Under the pieces are notes generated by a model. That model ran no database searches. It was not told where the DNA came from and saw nothing but the letters and a program-made list of their open reading frames with translations. The translations under genes were made by a program, and so were the position numbers. From assembly GCA_946482615.1 (NCBI GenBank), contig CAMLSF010000050.1, forward strand, positions 1-22,954: a DNA stretch of 22,954 nt, in the 5' to 3' direction. This stretch comes from an uncultured Chromatiaceae bacterium. Lineage in GTDB: Bacteria; Pseudomonadota; Gammaproteobacteria; Enterobacterales; Alteromonadaceae. Of the stretch, positions 8,217 through 17,320 are shown piece after piece. How positions within the stretch are numbered: the stretch's first letter is position 1; each line of letters starts with the position of its first letter.

Positions 8217-9230
8217 TCAGACAAAACGCATCATAGCGCGGGTTGTATCAAGCATTCTGTTGGCAAAGCCCCATTCGTTGTCACACCAGACTAAACATTT
8301 CACTAAACGCTTGTGGCTAACCCGGGTTTGTGAACCATCAACAATGCAGGAATGCGCATCATGATTAAAATCGACAGACACCAGCGGCTCTTCGGTGTAA
8401 TCCAAAATACCAGCCAGTTCCCCTGCCCTTGCGTGCTGTAAAACCTGGTTGATTTGAATTAAATCCACATCCTGATGCAAAGTCACACTTAAATCCATGG
8501 CCGTCACATTCACTGTAGGCACACGTACAGCTATGGCTTCAAAACGTCCGGCTAAATGTGGCATGATGCGTTCAATACCCCGGGCTAACTTGGTATCGAC
8601 CGGAATAATAGACTGACTGGCAGCACGGGTACGACGTAAGTCCGTATGATACGCATCGATCACCTGCTGATCATTCATCGAGGCGTGAATAGTAGTAATA
8701 GTGCCACTTTCCACCCCGAAGTGCTGATCCAGTACCTGAATAACCGGTACTATACAGTTGGTGGTGCAGGAACCAGCCGACACCACTGTCATCTCATCTG
8801 TTAATAGATGCTGGTTAATGCCATAAATTACTGTGGCATCTATGTCTGCGTCTGCAGGATGGGAAAATAAAACTTTTTTCGCCCCTGCATCTAAATGCAA
8901 CTGAGCATCAGCACGGCTATGAAACACACCAGTACATTCAAGCACTACATCGACCTCTAATTCCTGCCAGGGTAACTGTGCAGGATCGGCCTGACAAAAC
9001 AATGCTATCGCATCACCATTGACCAGCAAGCCCTGTTCAGTCAGCTCAACAGGAAAACCAAAACGGCCATGCGAGGTATCGTATTTTAATAAGTGGGCTA
9101 TACCTTTGGCGTCAGCCAATTCATTAATAGCGACCACCTGAACCTGCTCTGTTAAACCACATTCGTACACAGCCCGCAGAATATTCCGACCTATACGGCC
9201 AAAGCCGTTAATTGCCACTTTAATGGTCAT
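8217..9230 (-). CDS. epd: D-erythrose-4-phosphate dehydrogenase
   Basis: A 337-residue GAPDH-family enzyme that uses NAD+ to oxidise erythrose-4-phosphate to 4-phosphoerythronate, the first step of the DXP-dependent pyridoxal phosphate route. The Rossmann motif is INGFGRIGR (8-16). The catalytic Cys155 lies in SAGSCTTNC and His182 in [16 protein letters not shown]. That last motif separates Epd from true GAPDH, which has HSYTATQ at this place. [14 protein letters not shown] and [12 protein letters not shown] are also present. The operon position before pgk and fba supports epd rather than gapA. Transketolase, encoded just upstream, makes and uses erythrose-4-phosphate. Confidence 0.93.
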   Translation of the reverse strand: MTIKVAINGFGRIGRNILRAVYECGLTEQVQVVAINELADAKGIAHLLKYDTSHGRFGFPVELTEQGLLVNGDAIALFCQADPAQLPWQELEVDVVLECTGVFHSRADAQLHLDAGAKKVLFSHPADADIDATVIYGINQHLLTDEMTVVSAGSCTTNCIVPVIQVLDQHFGVESGTITTIHASMNDQQVIDAYHTDLRRTRAASQSIIPVDTKLARGIERIMPHLAGRFEAIAVRVPTVNVTAMDLSVTLHQDVDLIQINQVLQHARAGELAGILDYTEEPLVSVDFNHDAHSCIVDGSQTRVSHKRLVKCLVWCDNEWGFANRMLDTTRAMMRFV

Positions 9231-9260
9231 TGCTACTCAATCTTCACGCTTTTACGGATC

Positions 9261-9287
9261 AAAAAGAGGGGCCACAAGGCCCCTTTT
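9261..9287 (-). terminator. Intrinsic terminator-like hairpin between tkt and epd
   Basis: On the minus strand the stem AGGGGCC/GGCCCCT (7 bp) with a TTGT loop is followed by CTTTTTG, so it has GC-rich stem and U-tract form. It begins within 5 nt of the tkt stop and ends about 30 nt before the epd ATG. Complete termination would cut off epd, pgk and fba, which have no obvious promoter in the remaining 30 nt, so partial read-through is likely. Confidence 0.75.
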
Positions 9288-9291
9288 CATT

Positions 9292-11289
9292 TTACGCTAA
9301 TAACTCGTTGGCCGCTGCAACCACGGCAGCAGTGGTAATACCAAAGTGTTCAAACAGCTGTTCAGCCGGAGCTGATTCACCAAAGCTGTCCATACCGATG
9401 ATTTTTCCCGTCAAACCAACATACTTGTACCAGCTATCTTTAATACCTGCTTCGACGGCTACACGTTTAGTCACTGCAGCAGGTATAACAGATTCACGGT
9501 AGTCGGCACTTTGAGCTTCAAATACATCAGTAGAAGGCAAAGATACAACACGAACCTTCCGGCCCGCCGCTGTTAACTGATGGTACGCCTGTACCGCCAG
9601 CTCCACTTCAGAACCAGTCGCAATCAGAATCAGTTCAGGCGTGCCAACAGAGTCCAGCAACACATAACCGCCTTTACGGACATCAGCCAGTTGCTGAGCT
9701 GTGCGGGGTTGTTGCACCAGATTCTGGCGGGTGAAAATTAAGGTGCTTGGGCCTTCAGTGCGTTCAATAGCCGCCTGCCATGCCACAGCAGATTCAACCG
9801 CATCACAAGGACGCCAGTTCATCAGGTTTGGTGTCACACGTAATGACGCCAACTGCTCAACCGGCTGGTGAGTTGGGCCGTCTTCGCCTAAACCAATAGA
9901 GTCGTGGGTGTAGACAAAAATCACCCGCTGTTTCATCAATGCAGCCATACGCACCGCATTGCGGGCATACTCCATAAACATCAGGAAAGTAGCACCGTAC
10001 GGGATAAAACCGCCGTGCAAAGCTATACCATTCATCATGGCGGACATACCAAACTCACGGACACCGTAATACAGGTAGTTGCCGCTGGCATCTTCTGCCG
10101 TAACCCCTTTTGAGCCAGACCAAATCGTCAGGTTCGAACCTGCTAAATCGGCTGAACCACCCAACAATTCAGGTAATAAAGGACCAAAAGCATTTAAGCT
10201 GTTCTGAGACGCTTTGCGGGTAGCAATAGACTGAGGGTTATCCTGCAGATGCTGAATATAAGCATCAGACTTTTCAGCCCAGTCTGCTGGTAAATCACCC
10301 GCCATACGACGTTTAAATTCAGCAGCCAGTTCAGGGTAAGCTTTGGCATAAGCGGCAAATTTTTCGTTCCAGCTTTGCTGAGCCGCTGCACCTTTGGTTT
10401 TGCCGTCCCACTCTTGATAAATGTCTTGTGGGATCACAAAAGGTGCATGCTCCCAACCTAAGTATTCACGGACTGCGGCAATTTCAGCATCGCCTAAAGG
10501 TGCGCCGTGGCAATCGTGTGAACCGGATTTATTGGGTGAGCCATAACCAATAATGGTTTTACAGCAAATTAACGTAGGTTTGTCGGTAACAGCACGGGCT
10601 TGTTCAATCGCCGCTTTTATAACAGCTGAGTCGTGTCCATCCACACCAGCAATCACATGCCAGCCGTACGCTTCAAAACGTGCAGGCGTATTGTCAGTGA
10701 ACCAGCCTTCGACATGACCATCGATAGAAATACCGTTGTCATCCCAAAATGCGATGAGCTTGCCTAAACCTAAAGTACCAGCTAACGAACAGGCTTCGTG
10801 CGACACCCCTTCCATTAAACAGCCATCACCTAAAAAGGCATAGGTGTAATGATCAACCACAGCGTGATCTGGCTTATTAAACTGGGCAGCCAGAGCTTTT
10901 TCAGCAATAGCCATACCGACGGCATTAGTAATACCCTGACCTAACGGCCCAGTGGTAGTTTCCACACCGGGCGCATAACCGTATTCAGGGTGGCCAGGAG
11001 TACGGGAATGTAATTGACGGAATTGTTTTAAATCTTCAATGCCTAAATCGTAGCCAGACAGATGCAACAGAGAATACAACAGCATAGAGCCGTGGCCATT
11101 AGACAACACAAAGCGGTCACGGTTGGCCCAGCTTGGGTCTTGTGGATTGTGAATTAAATAATCGCGCCACAATACCTCAGCAATGTCTGCCATGCCCATA
11201 GGGGCGCCCGGGTGACCTGATTTCGCTTTTTGCACTGCATCCATACTCAATGCACGAATGGCATTAGCGAGTTGTTTACGAGACGGCAT
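9292..11289 (-). CDS. tktA: Transketolase
   Basis: A 665-residue thiamine-diphosphate enzyme that moves two-carbon units between sugar phosphates in the pentose phosphate pathway. I place the start at the ATG at 11289, just after CAGGAGAGAAG. The frame is open 38 codons further up, but that extension is not transketolase-like. E. coli TktA has 663 residues. Residues seen: His26 in [10 protein letters not shown], His-containing SNGHGSML at 63-70, the ThDP/Mg motif GDGCLMEG (154-161), and TTGPLGQGI (112-120). [12 protein letters not shown] carries the catalytic Glu, and [17 protein letters not shown] is typical. It is the first gene of the sugar-phosphate cluster and is divergent from metK. Confidence 0.97.
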   Translation of the reverse strand: MPSRKQLANAIRALSMDAVQKAKSGHPGAPMGMADIAEVLWRDYLIHNPQDPSWANRDRFVLSNGHGSMLLYSLLHLSGYDLGIEDLKQFRQLHSRTPGHPEYGYAPGVETTTGPLGQGITNAVGMAIAEKALAAQFNKPDHAVVDHYTYAFLGDGCLMEGVSHEACSLAGTLGLGKLIAFWDDNGISIDGHVEGWFTDNTPARFEAYGWHVIAGVDGHDSAVIKAAIEQARAVTDKPTLICCKTIIGYGSPNKSGSHDCHGAPLGDAEIAAVREYLGWEHAPFVIPQDIYQEWDGKTKGAAAQQSWNEKFAAYAKAYPELAAEFKRRMAGDLPADWAEKSDAYIQHLQDNPQSIATRKASQNSLNAFGPLLPELLGGSADLAGSNLTIWSGSKGVTAEDASGNYLYYGVREFGMSAMMNGIALHGGFIPYGATFLMFMEYARNAVRMAALMKQRVIFVYTHDSIGLGEDGPTHQPVEQLASLRVTPNLMNWRPCDAVESAVAWQAAIERTEGPSTLIFTRQNLVQQPRTAQQLADVRKGGYVLLDSVGTPELILIATGSEVELAVQAYHQLTAAGRKVRVVSLPSTDVFEAQSADYRESVIPAAVTKRVAVEAGIKDSWYKYVGLTGKIIGMDSFGESAPAEQLFEHFGITTAAVVAAANELLA

Positions 11290-11641
11290 CTTCTCTCCTG
11301 CTTGATTGACTTTATAAAACTTTGATCCAAGGGGTGGGGTTACCCGTAGTCTTGCACTGCTCTTTTTTGTCTTTATTCGATTGGCGGCTAAGTGGGTGAA
11401 CACTGTTTTTACATGGATACGGCAAAGTTGGGCTTATTTTCACAGAGCATCAGCTAAATCGCAAATTTTAATCCGCTGCAAAGCAAAGTTTTCGTGCCCC
11501 TTGCCGATACATTGGCAAGCTTTAGCATTAAAGACGTCCGGGCGGCAGAAAGTTCTGGCAATGGCCGATGGCTTTCACTAAAATAGCCGCCCCAAATTAC
11601 AGCGCCCAGGCGCGATAACAACCAACATGTGGAATACGTAA
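11290..11641. other. Divergent tkt-metK intergenic region
   Basis: A 352-bp stretch between the tkt and metK start codons. It must hold both promoters. Two short open frames here (plus 11381-11581 and minus 11454-11648) have no recognisable protein and I treat them as chance. An inverted repeat CTTGCC/GGCAAG lies at about 11500-11519. An 8-mer AGACGTCC (11532-11539) is one base off a MetJ half-site. For tkt I see only a weak TATAAA near 11313 on the minus strand, without a matching -35. Confidence 0.5.
11555..11584 (+). promoter_or_regulatory. Candidate metK promoter
   Basis: The -10 TAAAAT (11579-11584) matches consensus at 5 of 6 bases. The -35 CTGGCA (11555-11560) matches at 4 of 6 with an 18-bp spacer. 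The predicted start near 11591 leaves a leader of about 50 nt. It is a moderate match and the best one I found upstream of metK. Confidence 0.4.
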
Positions 11642-12793
11642 ATGGCACAACACATTTTTACCTCTGAATCTGTTTCTGAAGGACATCCGGATAAAATCGC
11701 TGATCAGATCTCTGACGCGGTATTGGATGCCATTTTAGAACAAGATCCAAAAGCCCGTGTTGCTTGCGAAACCTTCGTAAAAACAGGCATGGTGTTAGTT
11801 GGTGGCGAAATCACTACCTCAGCCTGGGTCGATATCGAAGAGTTAACCCGCAGCACTATTCGTGATATAGGTTATGTGCATTCAGACATGGGCTTTGATG
11901 CCAACTCCTGTGCTGTGTTAAGCGCTATTGGTAAACAGTCCCCGGATATTAATCAGGGTGTGGATAAAAAAGATCCAAGTGAACAAGGTGCAGGCGATCA
12001 GGGTTTAATGTTTGGTTATGCCAGCAATGAAACTGACGTGTTAATGCCAGCTCCTATTACTTATTCTCACCGTTTAGTGCAACAACAAGCCAAAGTGCGT
12101 AAAGACGGCACTTTAAGCTGGTTACGTCCTGATGCGAAATCTCAGCTGAGCTTTGTCTATGAAAACGGCAAGCCGGTAGGTATAGATGCTGTGGTTTTAT
12201 CTACTCAGCACTGTGACACTATTTCTACGGCCGACCTGCGTGAAGCTGTGATGGAACACATCATCAAGCCGGTGTTACCAGCAGAATGGCTGAGCAGTAA
12301 AACCAAATATTTCATTAACCCAACAGGCCGTTTTGTGATCGGTGGTCCTATGGGTGACTGCGGTTTAACAGGCCGTAAAATCATAGTCGACAGTTACGGT
12401 GGTATGGCGCGTCACGGTGGTGGTGCCTTCTCTGGTAAAGATCCATCCAAAGTAGACCGCTCTGCTGCTTATGCTGCCCGTTATGTTGCAAAAAATATCG
12501 TTGCAGCAGGTTTGGCAGAACGTTGCGAAATTCAGGTGTCTTACGCTATTGGCGTGGCAGAACCTACCTCTATCAGTGTTGAAACCTTTGGCACCAGCAA
12601 ATTAAGCGAAGATCAACTGATAGCCTTAATCCGCCGTCACTTCGATTTACGCCCTTATGGCCTGATCCAGATGTTGCAGTTAGAGCGTCCTATTTATCGC
12701 GCAACAGCAGCCTACGGTCACTTTGGCCGCAATGAATTCCCATGGGAACAAACCGACAAAGCAGAGATTCTGCGCTCTGAAGCAAAAATCTAA
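11642..12793 (+). CDS. metK: S-adenosylmethionine synthase
   Basis: A 383-residue enzyme that makes S-adenosylmethionine from methionine and ATP. The N-terminal [12 protein letters not shown] (7-18) carries the ATP-site His15 and Mg ligand Asp17. The hexapeptide GAGDQG lies at 116-121, and the P-loop-like GGGAFSGKD at 259-267, followed by [16 protein letters not shown]. The length equals the E. coli enzyme within one residue. A GGAAT sequence 8-12 nt upstream is a modest ribosome site. It is monocistronic, divergent from tkt, and closed by a large hairpin. Its product feeds methylation, including the reaction of RsmE encoded further right. Confidence 0.98.
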   Translation: MAQHIFTSESVSEGHPDKIADQISDAVLDAILEQDPKARVACETFVKTGMVLVGGEITTSAWVDIEELTRSTIRDIGYVHSDMGFDANSCAVLSAIGKQSPDINQGVDKKDPSEQGAGDQGLMFGYASNETDVLMPAPITYSHRLVQQQAKVRKDGTLSWLRPDAKSQLSFVYENGKPVGIDAVVLSTQHCDTISTADLREAVMEHIIKPVLPAEWLSSKTKYFINPTGRFVIGGPMGDCGLTGRKIIVDSYGGMARHGGGAFSGKDPSKVDRSAAYAARYVAKNIVAAGLAERCEIQVSYAIGVAEPTSISVETFGTSKLSEDQLIALIRRHFDLRPYGLIQMLQLERPIYRATAAYGHFGRNEFPWEQTDKAEILRSEAKI

Positions 12794-12815
12794 GTTTTTG
12801 TTTTTATACGCAGAA

Positions 12816-12854
12816 AAATAACAAAAGGAGAGCCTGGCTCTCCTTTTGTTATTT
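12816..12854 (+). terminator. metK terminator, 39-bp perfect palindrome
   Basis: Two 19-bp arms (12816-12834 and 12836-12854) are exactly complementary around one central base at 12835. The core is GGAGAGCC/GGCTCTCC with flanking AACAAAA/TTTTGTT, and the 3' arm ends in a T-rich stretch. It starts 22 bp after the metK stop. Because it is fully symmetric it could also stop transcription coming from the right. Confidence 0.88.
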
Positions 12855-12936
12855 ACGATCTCAGCAAAGCACGCTAAGGTAAAACGGATAAAAAACAGTC
12901 ACAGCAGATGACCTGCAACTACAACACGGAGTATCC

Positions 12937-14496
12937 ATGACGTCCAGTGCCGTAAAAACTTCCTGGCTCAATCGCAGCCTGAATGCCATAGAACGAATAG
13001 GGAATAAACTACCAGATCCTGCCATCTTATTTGCGTTGCTGATGCTTATTGTCTGGGGTTTGTCCTGGGCTTTATCGGGCATCAGCTTCACTGATATAGA
13101 CCCCCGTACAGGCCAGCCTTTTCAGATTAAAAACCTGCTGGAGGGCGCTGCTTTTGCTGATTTTATGGCAAAAATGGTCAGCACTTTTGTCAATTTCCCG
13201 CCTTTGGGCGTAGTACTGGTAGCTATGTTAGGCCTGGGTGTAGCCGAATACACTGGTTTTATTAACGCTGGCCTTCGCAGTATCCTGGCTGTAACCTCCA
13301 AACGTTTACTGACCCCTGTCCTGATTGCCGTGGGCATTTTAAGTCATGTGGCTGTGGACGCCGGTTATGTGCTGGTGATCCCTTTAGGTGCGGTGATCTT
13401 TTACGCTGCAGGCCGTCATCCGCTGGCAGGTATTGCCGCCGCTTTTGCTGGTGTATCCGGTGGTTTTGCTGCCACTTTGTTTGTACCTTCCAGTTTAGAT
13501 CCCCTGCTGGCAGGCTTAACCCAGGCTTCTGCCCGTTTATCGGCCGACCCGGCAGCCGCCAGTCTGGTGATTAACCCTTTAAATAACTACTACTTCACCA
13601 CGGCTTCAGTGGTTCTGATCGTGTTAGTTGGCTGGGTGTTAACTGATAAATTTGTTGAACCCCGCCTGCAACAAACCAAAGTTGATGGTGACCCGGAGCA
13701 GTTACCTTCCATGGAGCCTTTAACAGAGAACGAGCGTAAAGGCTTACGTTATGCCCTGCTTTCTATGTTGATTGCAGTAGCAGCCTTAGTGGCCGTGGTC
13801 TGGCCTGAAAATTCAGCATGGCGTGCCAGTACAGGCGAATTAACTGCAGCTTCAGCACCTTTGATGCAATCCATAGTCGGGCTTATTTTTGTCTTTTTCC
13901 TGTTACCCGGCATAGTCTACGGTTATGTCTCAGGCAAAGTAAAAACCCATAAAGACGTGGTCCAAGGCATGACCAAAGCGATGAGCGGCATGGGCTATTA
14001 CATAGTGATGGCGTTTTTCTGTGCCCAGTTTATTTTTGCCTTTGGTCAGTCTAACTTAGGTGCCTTGCTGGCGATTAAAGGAGCGAACTTTCTGCAGGAA
14101 ATGGCCTTTCCTATGGCGGTAAATCTGATAGGTCTGGTATTGCTGACTGCAACGGTAAACTTACTGATAGGTTCGGCCTCGGCCAAATGGGCTCTGATAG
14201 GTGCCGTCTTAGTACCTATGCTGATGCAATTGGGCGTTTCACCGGACTTAACTCAAGCCGCTTACCGTGTCGGTGACTCGTCCACCAATATTATTACGCC
14301 TCTGATGCCTTACTTCCCGCTTATTGTGGTGTTTTGCCAGAAGTATGTGAAATCTACCGGCATAGGGACTTTAGTGGCGCTGATGTTGCCCTACTCTGTC
14401 GCCTTGCTGTTGTGCTGGACCAGCTTCCTGATTTTGTACTGGATGCTTGGCCTGCCGTTAGGCATAGGTTCAAGTTACGTCTACCCTGCTCCTTAA
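12937..14496 (+). CDS. AbgT-family transporter
   Basis: A 519-residue polytopic inner-membrane protein of the AbgT family (p-aminobenzoyl-glutamate transporters; the structurally known relatives MtrF and YdaH export sulfonamides and PABA-type compounds). The N-terminal NAIERIGNKLPDPAILFAL, the stretch SHVAVDAGYVLVIPLGA (136-152), GFAATLFVPSSLDPLLAG (177-194) and the C-terminal GDSSTNIITPLMPYFPL (from residue 446) are typical of the family. About a dozen hydrophobic segments are visible. The start has a CGGAG ribosome site 7 nt upstream. It stands alone between two hairpins, so context does not reveal the substrate. Either folate-fragment uptake or drug/PABA efflux is possible. Confidence 0.92.
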   Translation: MTSSAVKTSWLNRSLNAIERIGNKLPDPAILFALLMLIVWGLSWALSGISFTDIDPRTGQPFQIKNLLEGAAFADFMAKMVSTFVNFPPLGVVLVAMLGLGVAEYTGFINAGLRSILAVTSKRLLTPVLIAVGILSHVAVDAGYVLVIPLGAVIFYAAGRHPLAGIAAAFAGVSGGFAATLFVPSSLDPLLAGLTQASARLSADPAAASLVINPLNNYYFTTASVVLIVLVGWVLTDKFVEPRLQQTKVDGDPEQLPSMEPLTENERKGLRYALLSMLIAVAALVAVVWPENSAWRASTGELTAASAPLMQSIVGLIFVFFLLPGIVYGYVSGKVKTHKDVVQGMTKAMSGMGYYIVMAFFCAQFIFAFGQSNLGALLAIKGANFLQEMAFPMAVNLIGLVLLTATVNLLIGSASAKWALIGAVLVPMLMQLGVSPDLTQAAYRVGDSSTNIITPLMPYFPLIVVFCQKYVKSTGIGTLVALMLPYSVALLLCWTSFLILYWMLGLPLGIGSSYVYPAP

Positions 14497-14512
14497 ACCG
14501 CTGTTTTTAATA

Positions 14513-14542
14513 GCTTGTGATGCATATTCTTGCATCACAAGC
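14513..14542. terminator. Hairpin after the AbgT-family gene, possible terminator
   Basis: A perfect 12-bp inverted repeat, GCTTGTGATGCA (14513-14524) and TGCATCACAAGC (14531-14542), with a 6-nt loop, 17 bp after the stop codon. No T-run follows on the plus strand (CATACCC), so it is not a textbook intrinsic terminator. It may end the transcript with help from Rho or protect the 3' end. Confidence 0.5.
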
Positions 14543-14607
14543 CATACCCAGCCTTGAGTTTGCCTGCTACCATAGACACTTTCTCAAGTGCTTAAGAAGC
14601 GATTTTT

Positions 14608-15336
14608 ATGCGTATTCCCAGAATTTATCAGCCAGGTAGCATTCCACTGCAACAAGAATTTGCCTTAGCCGAAGACGGTGCTAATCATATAGGTCGTGTG
14701 TTGCGGATGCAGGCCGGTGACGAGCTCTGTTTGTTTAATGGCGATGGCCAGAATTATCAGACTGTCATTACTGCGGTTGAAAAAAAACAACTGCTGGTCA
14801 AAGCGTTGAGCTCAACCGATAACCCGATCGAATCTCCCCTTAAACTGCATTTAGGTCAGGGTATTTCCCGTGGTGACAGAATGGATTTTGTCATTCAAAA
14901 AGCAGTGGAGCTTGGCGTTACTGAAATCACCCCGCTTTTTACTGAACGTTGTGGTGTAAAACTGGATGCTGAACGGCTGGCGAAACGCACTGAACAGTGG
15001 CAAAAAATTGCGATAGCCGCCTGTGAACAATCAGGGCGCAGTGTAGTGCCGGTGATCCACACAGCTTTGCAGTTGACGAAATGGCTGGCGCAGGAAACAA
15101 AAGATTTAAAACTGACCTTGGATCCCTGGACTTCAGACTCCATTAAGACCATAGCAGGCAGTCAGAGTATTCGTTTAGTGATAGGTCCTGAAGGTGGTTT
15201 TACCGACCACGAAGTCAGCCAAACCAAAGACGCTGGCTTTCTGGCTGTCCGGTTAGGGCCCAGAGTATTACGCACCGAAACCGCAGCTTTAACCGCCATC
15301 AGCGCATTACAGTTACAATTTGGTGATCTGGCCTGA
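14608..15336 (+). CDS. rsmE: 16S rRNA (uracil-1498-N3)-methyltransferase
   Basis: A 242-residue SPOUT-class methylase that modifies U1498 of 16S rRNA using S-adenosylmethionine. The N-terminal PUA-like part shows MRIPRIYQ and HIGRVLRMQAGDEL. The core has GQGISRGDRMDFVIQKAVELGV, TERCGVKL and QWQKIAIAACEQSGR. The C-terminal knot has LVIGPEGGFTDHE, LGPRVLRTETAA and a short tail. The length is close to E. coli RsmE (243). It is the first gene of a compact operon with gshB, yqgE, ruvX and a DUF1653 gene. The ribosome site AAGAAG is modest, and I see no convincing promoter in the 65 bp after the preceding hairpin. Confidence 0.96.
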   Translation: MRIPRIYQPGSIPLQQEFALAEDGANHIGRVLRMQAGDELCLFNGDGQNYQTVITAVEKKQLLVKALSSTDNPIESPLKLHLGQGISRGDRMDFVIQKAVELGVTEITPLFTERCGVKLDAERLAKRTEQWQKIAIAACEQSGRSVVPVIHTALQLTKWLAQETKDLKLTLDPWTSDSIKTIAGSQSIRLVIGPEGGFTDHEVSQTKDAGFLAVRLGPRVLRTETAALTAISALQLQFGDLA

Positions 15337-15347
15337 ACAGATCACCA
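15321..15347 (+). promoter_or_regulatory. rsmE-gshB intercistronic hairpin with the rsmE stop codon in its loop
   Basis: TGGTGATCTG (15321-15330) and CAGATCACCA (15338-15347) are a perfect 10-bp inverted repeat with a 7-nt loop. The rsmE TGA (15334-15336) lies in the loop. The gshB Shine-Dalgarno sequence AGGAG begins 3 nt after the stem. A ribosome finishing rsmE would melt the stem, so this could couple or tune gshB translation, or act as a stability element. Confidence 0.6.
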
Positions 15348-15359
15348 GCAGGAGTGAAG

Positions 15360-16331
15360 ATGATTAAATTAGGCATAGTGATGGATCCGATAGCGGACAT
15401 CAATATCAAAAAAGACTCCAGTTTTGCCATGTTATTGCAGGCTCAGTCCAGGGGTTATCAGCTGCATTATATGGAAATGAATGACCTGTATTTAATCGAA
15501 GGTCAGGCCCGCGCCCGCACCCGTTTGTTGTCAGTGCAGCAAAACGGCGAACATTGGTATGACTTTGGTGGCGCTCAGGACATAGCCTTATCCGATCTGG
15601 ATGTGATCTTGATGCGTAAAGATCCGCCTTTTGACACCGAATTTATCTACGCCACTTATATTCTGGAAAGAGCTGAAGACGAAGGCACGCTGATCGTCAA
15701 CAAACCCCAGAGCCTGCGTGACGCCAACGAAAAGCTTTACACCAGCTGGTTTGCACAGCACACACCAAAAACCCTGGTGACCCGAGATGCTGCACGTTTA
15801 AAAGCTTTTTATCAGCAGGAGCAGGATGTCATTTTAAAGCCGCTCGACGGTATGGGTGGTGCTTCGATTTTCCGTTTAAAACCGGACGATGCCAACGTCA
15901 GTGTCATTATCGAAACCCTGACCGAACATGGCAGCCGTTATGCGATGGCGCAGCGCTTTATTCCGGAAATTAAAGACGGTGATAAAAGAGTGCTGGTGGT
16001 GAATGGTGAACCTGTACCTTATTGCTTAGCCCGTATTCCGGCCAGCGGCGAAACCCGTGGTAATTTAGCCGCCGGTGGTCGTGGTGAAGCCCGGCCTTTA
16101 ACCGAAAGCGACTGGGCTATTGCCCGTGCCGTAGGTCCGACACTCAAAGCCAAAGGCCTGATTTTTGTCGGTCTGGATATTATTGGTGACCGTCTGACTG
16201 AAATTAACGTCACAAGCCCTACCTGTATCCGCGAAATTGAAGCGGCTTTTCCGGTCAGCATCACAGGCATGTTATTTGACCAGATTGAACTACTGTTAAA
16301 GCAGAAGCAGCAACAGTCCGCAGGTGTATAG
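15360..16331 (+). CDS. gshB: Glutathione synthase
   Basis: A 323-residue ATP-grasp ligase that joins gamma-glutamylcysteine and glycine to make glutathione. The start is the ATG at 15360, because AGGAG (15350-15354) stands 5 nt before it and the protein then begins MIKLGIVMDP as in E. coli GshB. A GTG at 15354 overlaps the ribosome site and is unlikely. Motifs: INIKKDSSFAMLLQAQ near the start, MRKDPPFDTEFIYATY, the ATP-binding DVILKPLDGMGGASIFR, and the metal-binding EINVTSPTCIREIE near the end. The last codon is directly followed by the ATG of yqgE (TAGATG), so translation is coupled. The order rsmE-gshB-yqgE-ruvX is widely conserved in gammaproteobacteria. Confidence 0.97.
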   Translation: MIKLGIVMDPIADINIKKDSSFAMLLQAQSRGYQLHYMEMNDLYLIEGQARARTRLLSVQQNGEHWYDFGGAQDIALSDLDVILMRKDPPFDTEFIYATYILERAEDEGTLIVNKPQSLRDANEKLYTSWFAQHTPKTLVTRDAARLKAFYQQEQDVILKPLDGMGGASIFRLKPDDANVSVIIETLTEHGSRYAMAQRFIPEIKDGDKRVLVVNGEPVPYCLARIPASGETRGNLAAGGRGEARPLTESDWAIARAVGPTLKAKGLIFVGLDIIGDRLTEINVTSPTCIREIEAAFPVSITGMLFDQIELLLKQKQQQSAGV

Positions 16332-16889
16332 ATGGACAATTTCCAGAATCATTTATTAATTGCTATGCCGGGTCTGGATGATCCGATGTTTAAACGTAGT
16401 GTCACTTACATCTGTGAACACAACGCAGAAGGCGCTATGGGCATCGTCATTAATCATCCAATGCCGGTCAGAGTGACAGAACTGTTGAGTCAGCTGCAGA
16501 TTGAACACGATGAAGACAGCCTGGCGGCTAAAGCTCATGTCTGTGCAGGTGGCCCGGTGCAAAGTGATCGTGGTTTTGTATTGCATACGCCCAAAGAAGG
16601 CTACACCAGCAGCATGAGACTGAATAATGATCTGATGGTCACCACCTCCCGCGACATTCTGGAAAAACTCACCACAGAAGATGCACCGGAGAAGTTTATT
16701 CTGGCCCTGGGTTATGCAGGCTGGAGTGCCGGACAACTGGAAAAAGAAATGGCAGAAAACAGCTGGCTGATGATCCCGGCCGATAACAACATTATTTTTG
16801 AACTGAGCCATGCCGAAAAATGGCAAGGTGCGGCTCAGGCTATTGGCATTGAAGTCTGGCAGTTAAGCCCGGAAGCAGGTCACGCCTGA
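16332..16889 (+). CDS. yqgE: YqgE/AlgH family protein
   Basis: A 185-residue protein of the UPF0301/AlgH family, close in length to E. coli YqgE. The N-terminal [19 protein letters not shown] and [17 protein letters not shown], then [14 protein letters not shown], are diagnostic, and the C-terminal half has [16 protein letters not shown]. In Pseudomonas the relative AlgH was linked to alginate control, but no firm biochemical activity is assigned. The gene is placed between gshB and ruvX as in most gammaproteobacteria. It starts right after the gshB stop and overlaps ruvX by one base (TGATG). Confidence 0.95.
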   Translation: MDNFQNHLLIAMPGLDDPMFKRSVTYICEHNAEGAMGIVINHPMPVRVTELLSQLQIEHDEDSLAAKAHVCAGGPVQSDRGFVLHTPKEGYTSSMRLNNDLMVTTSRDILEKLTTEDAPEKFILALGYAGWSAGQLEKEMAENSWLMIPADNNIIFELSHAEKWQGAAQAIGIEVWQLSPEAGHA

Positions 16890-17320
16890 TGAGCAGTGTA
16901 ACTGTATTAGCTTTTGACTACGGCTTAAAAAGCATTGGGGTGGCTGTAGGCCAAAGCATGACAGGCACAGCCACTATGCTCAAAGCCTTAAAAGCCCAGG
17001 ATGGCACGCCAAACTGGGATCAAATCGAAGCCTTAATCAAAGAGTGGCAACCTAAGCTGTTGGTGGTAGGTTTGCCTCTGAACATGGACGGTACAGAACA
17101 ACCCTTTACCGCCCGTGTCCATAAGTTTGTCAACCGCCTGCACGGCCGTTATGGCCTGCAGGTGAAAACTCAGGATGAGCGTTTAACTACAGTAGATGCC
17201 CGTTCGCAGCTCTTTGCTGAAGGTGGCTTTAAAAAACTCAGTAAAGAGCTGGTCGATAGCCTGTCAGCCAAACTGATTTTAGAAAGCTGGTTTGAAAATG
17301 GTGGCGCTTATGGCGATTAA
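16889..17320 (+). CDS. ruvX: Putative Holliday junction resolvase / pre-16S rRNA nuclease YqgF
   Basis: A 143-residue RNase H-fold nuclease, essential in E. coli, where it trims the 5' end of pre-16S rRNA. It was earlier called a Holliday junction resolvase. The catalytic acidic residues of the family are visible: Asp10 in [15 protein letters not shown], Asp96/Glu97 in [11 protein letters not shown], and Asp123 in [31 protein letters not shown] is the usual central motif. The length is normal. Its start overlaps the yqgE stop by one base, and its end overlaps the next gene by 11 bp. Confidence 0.95.
   Translation: MSSVTVLAFDYGLKSIGVAVGQSMTGTATMLKALKAQDGTPNWDQIEALIKEWQPKLLVVGLPLNMDGTEQPFTARVHKFVNRLHGRYGLQVKTQDERLTTVDARSQLFAEGGFKKLSKELVDSLSAKLILESWFENGGAYGD

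Noticed and set aside
8217..9230. Reading epd as glyceraldehyde-3-phosphate dehydrogenase (gapA)
   Set aside because: The catalytic-His motif reads [14 protein letters not shown], typical of erythrose-4-phosphate dehydrogenase, and the gene sits in an epd-pgk-fba order.
11290..11403. Upstream extension of transketolase to 11403
   Set aside because: The 38 extra residues are not transketolase-like, and the ATG at 11289 has a strong AGGAG site and gives the normal family length.
16356..16826. 156-codon minus-strand open frame antisense to yqgE
   Set aside because: It lies wholly inside a clear conserved gene, resembles no known protein and has no ribosome site of note; a shadow frame.
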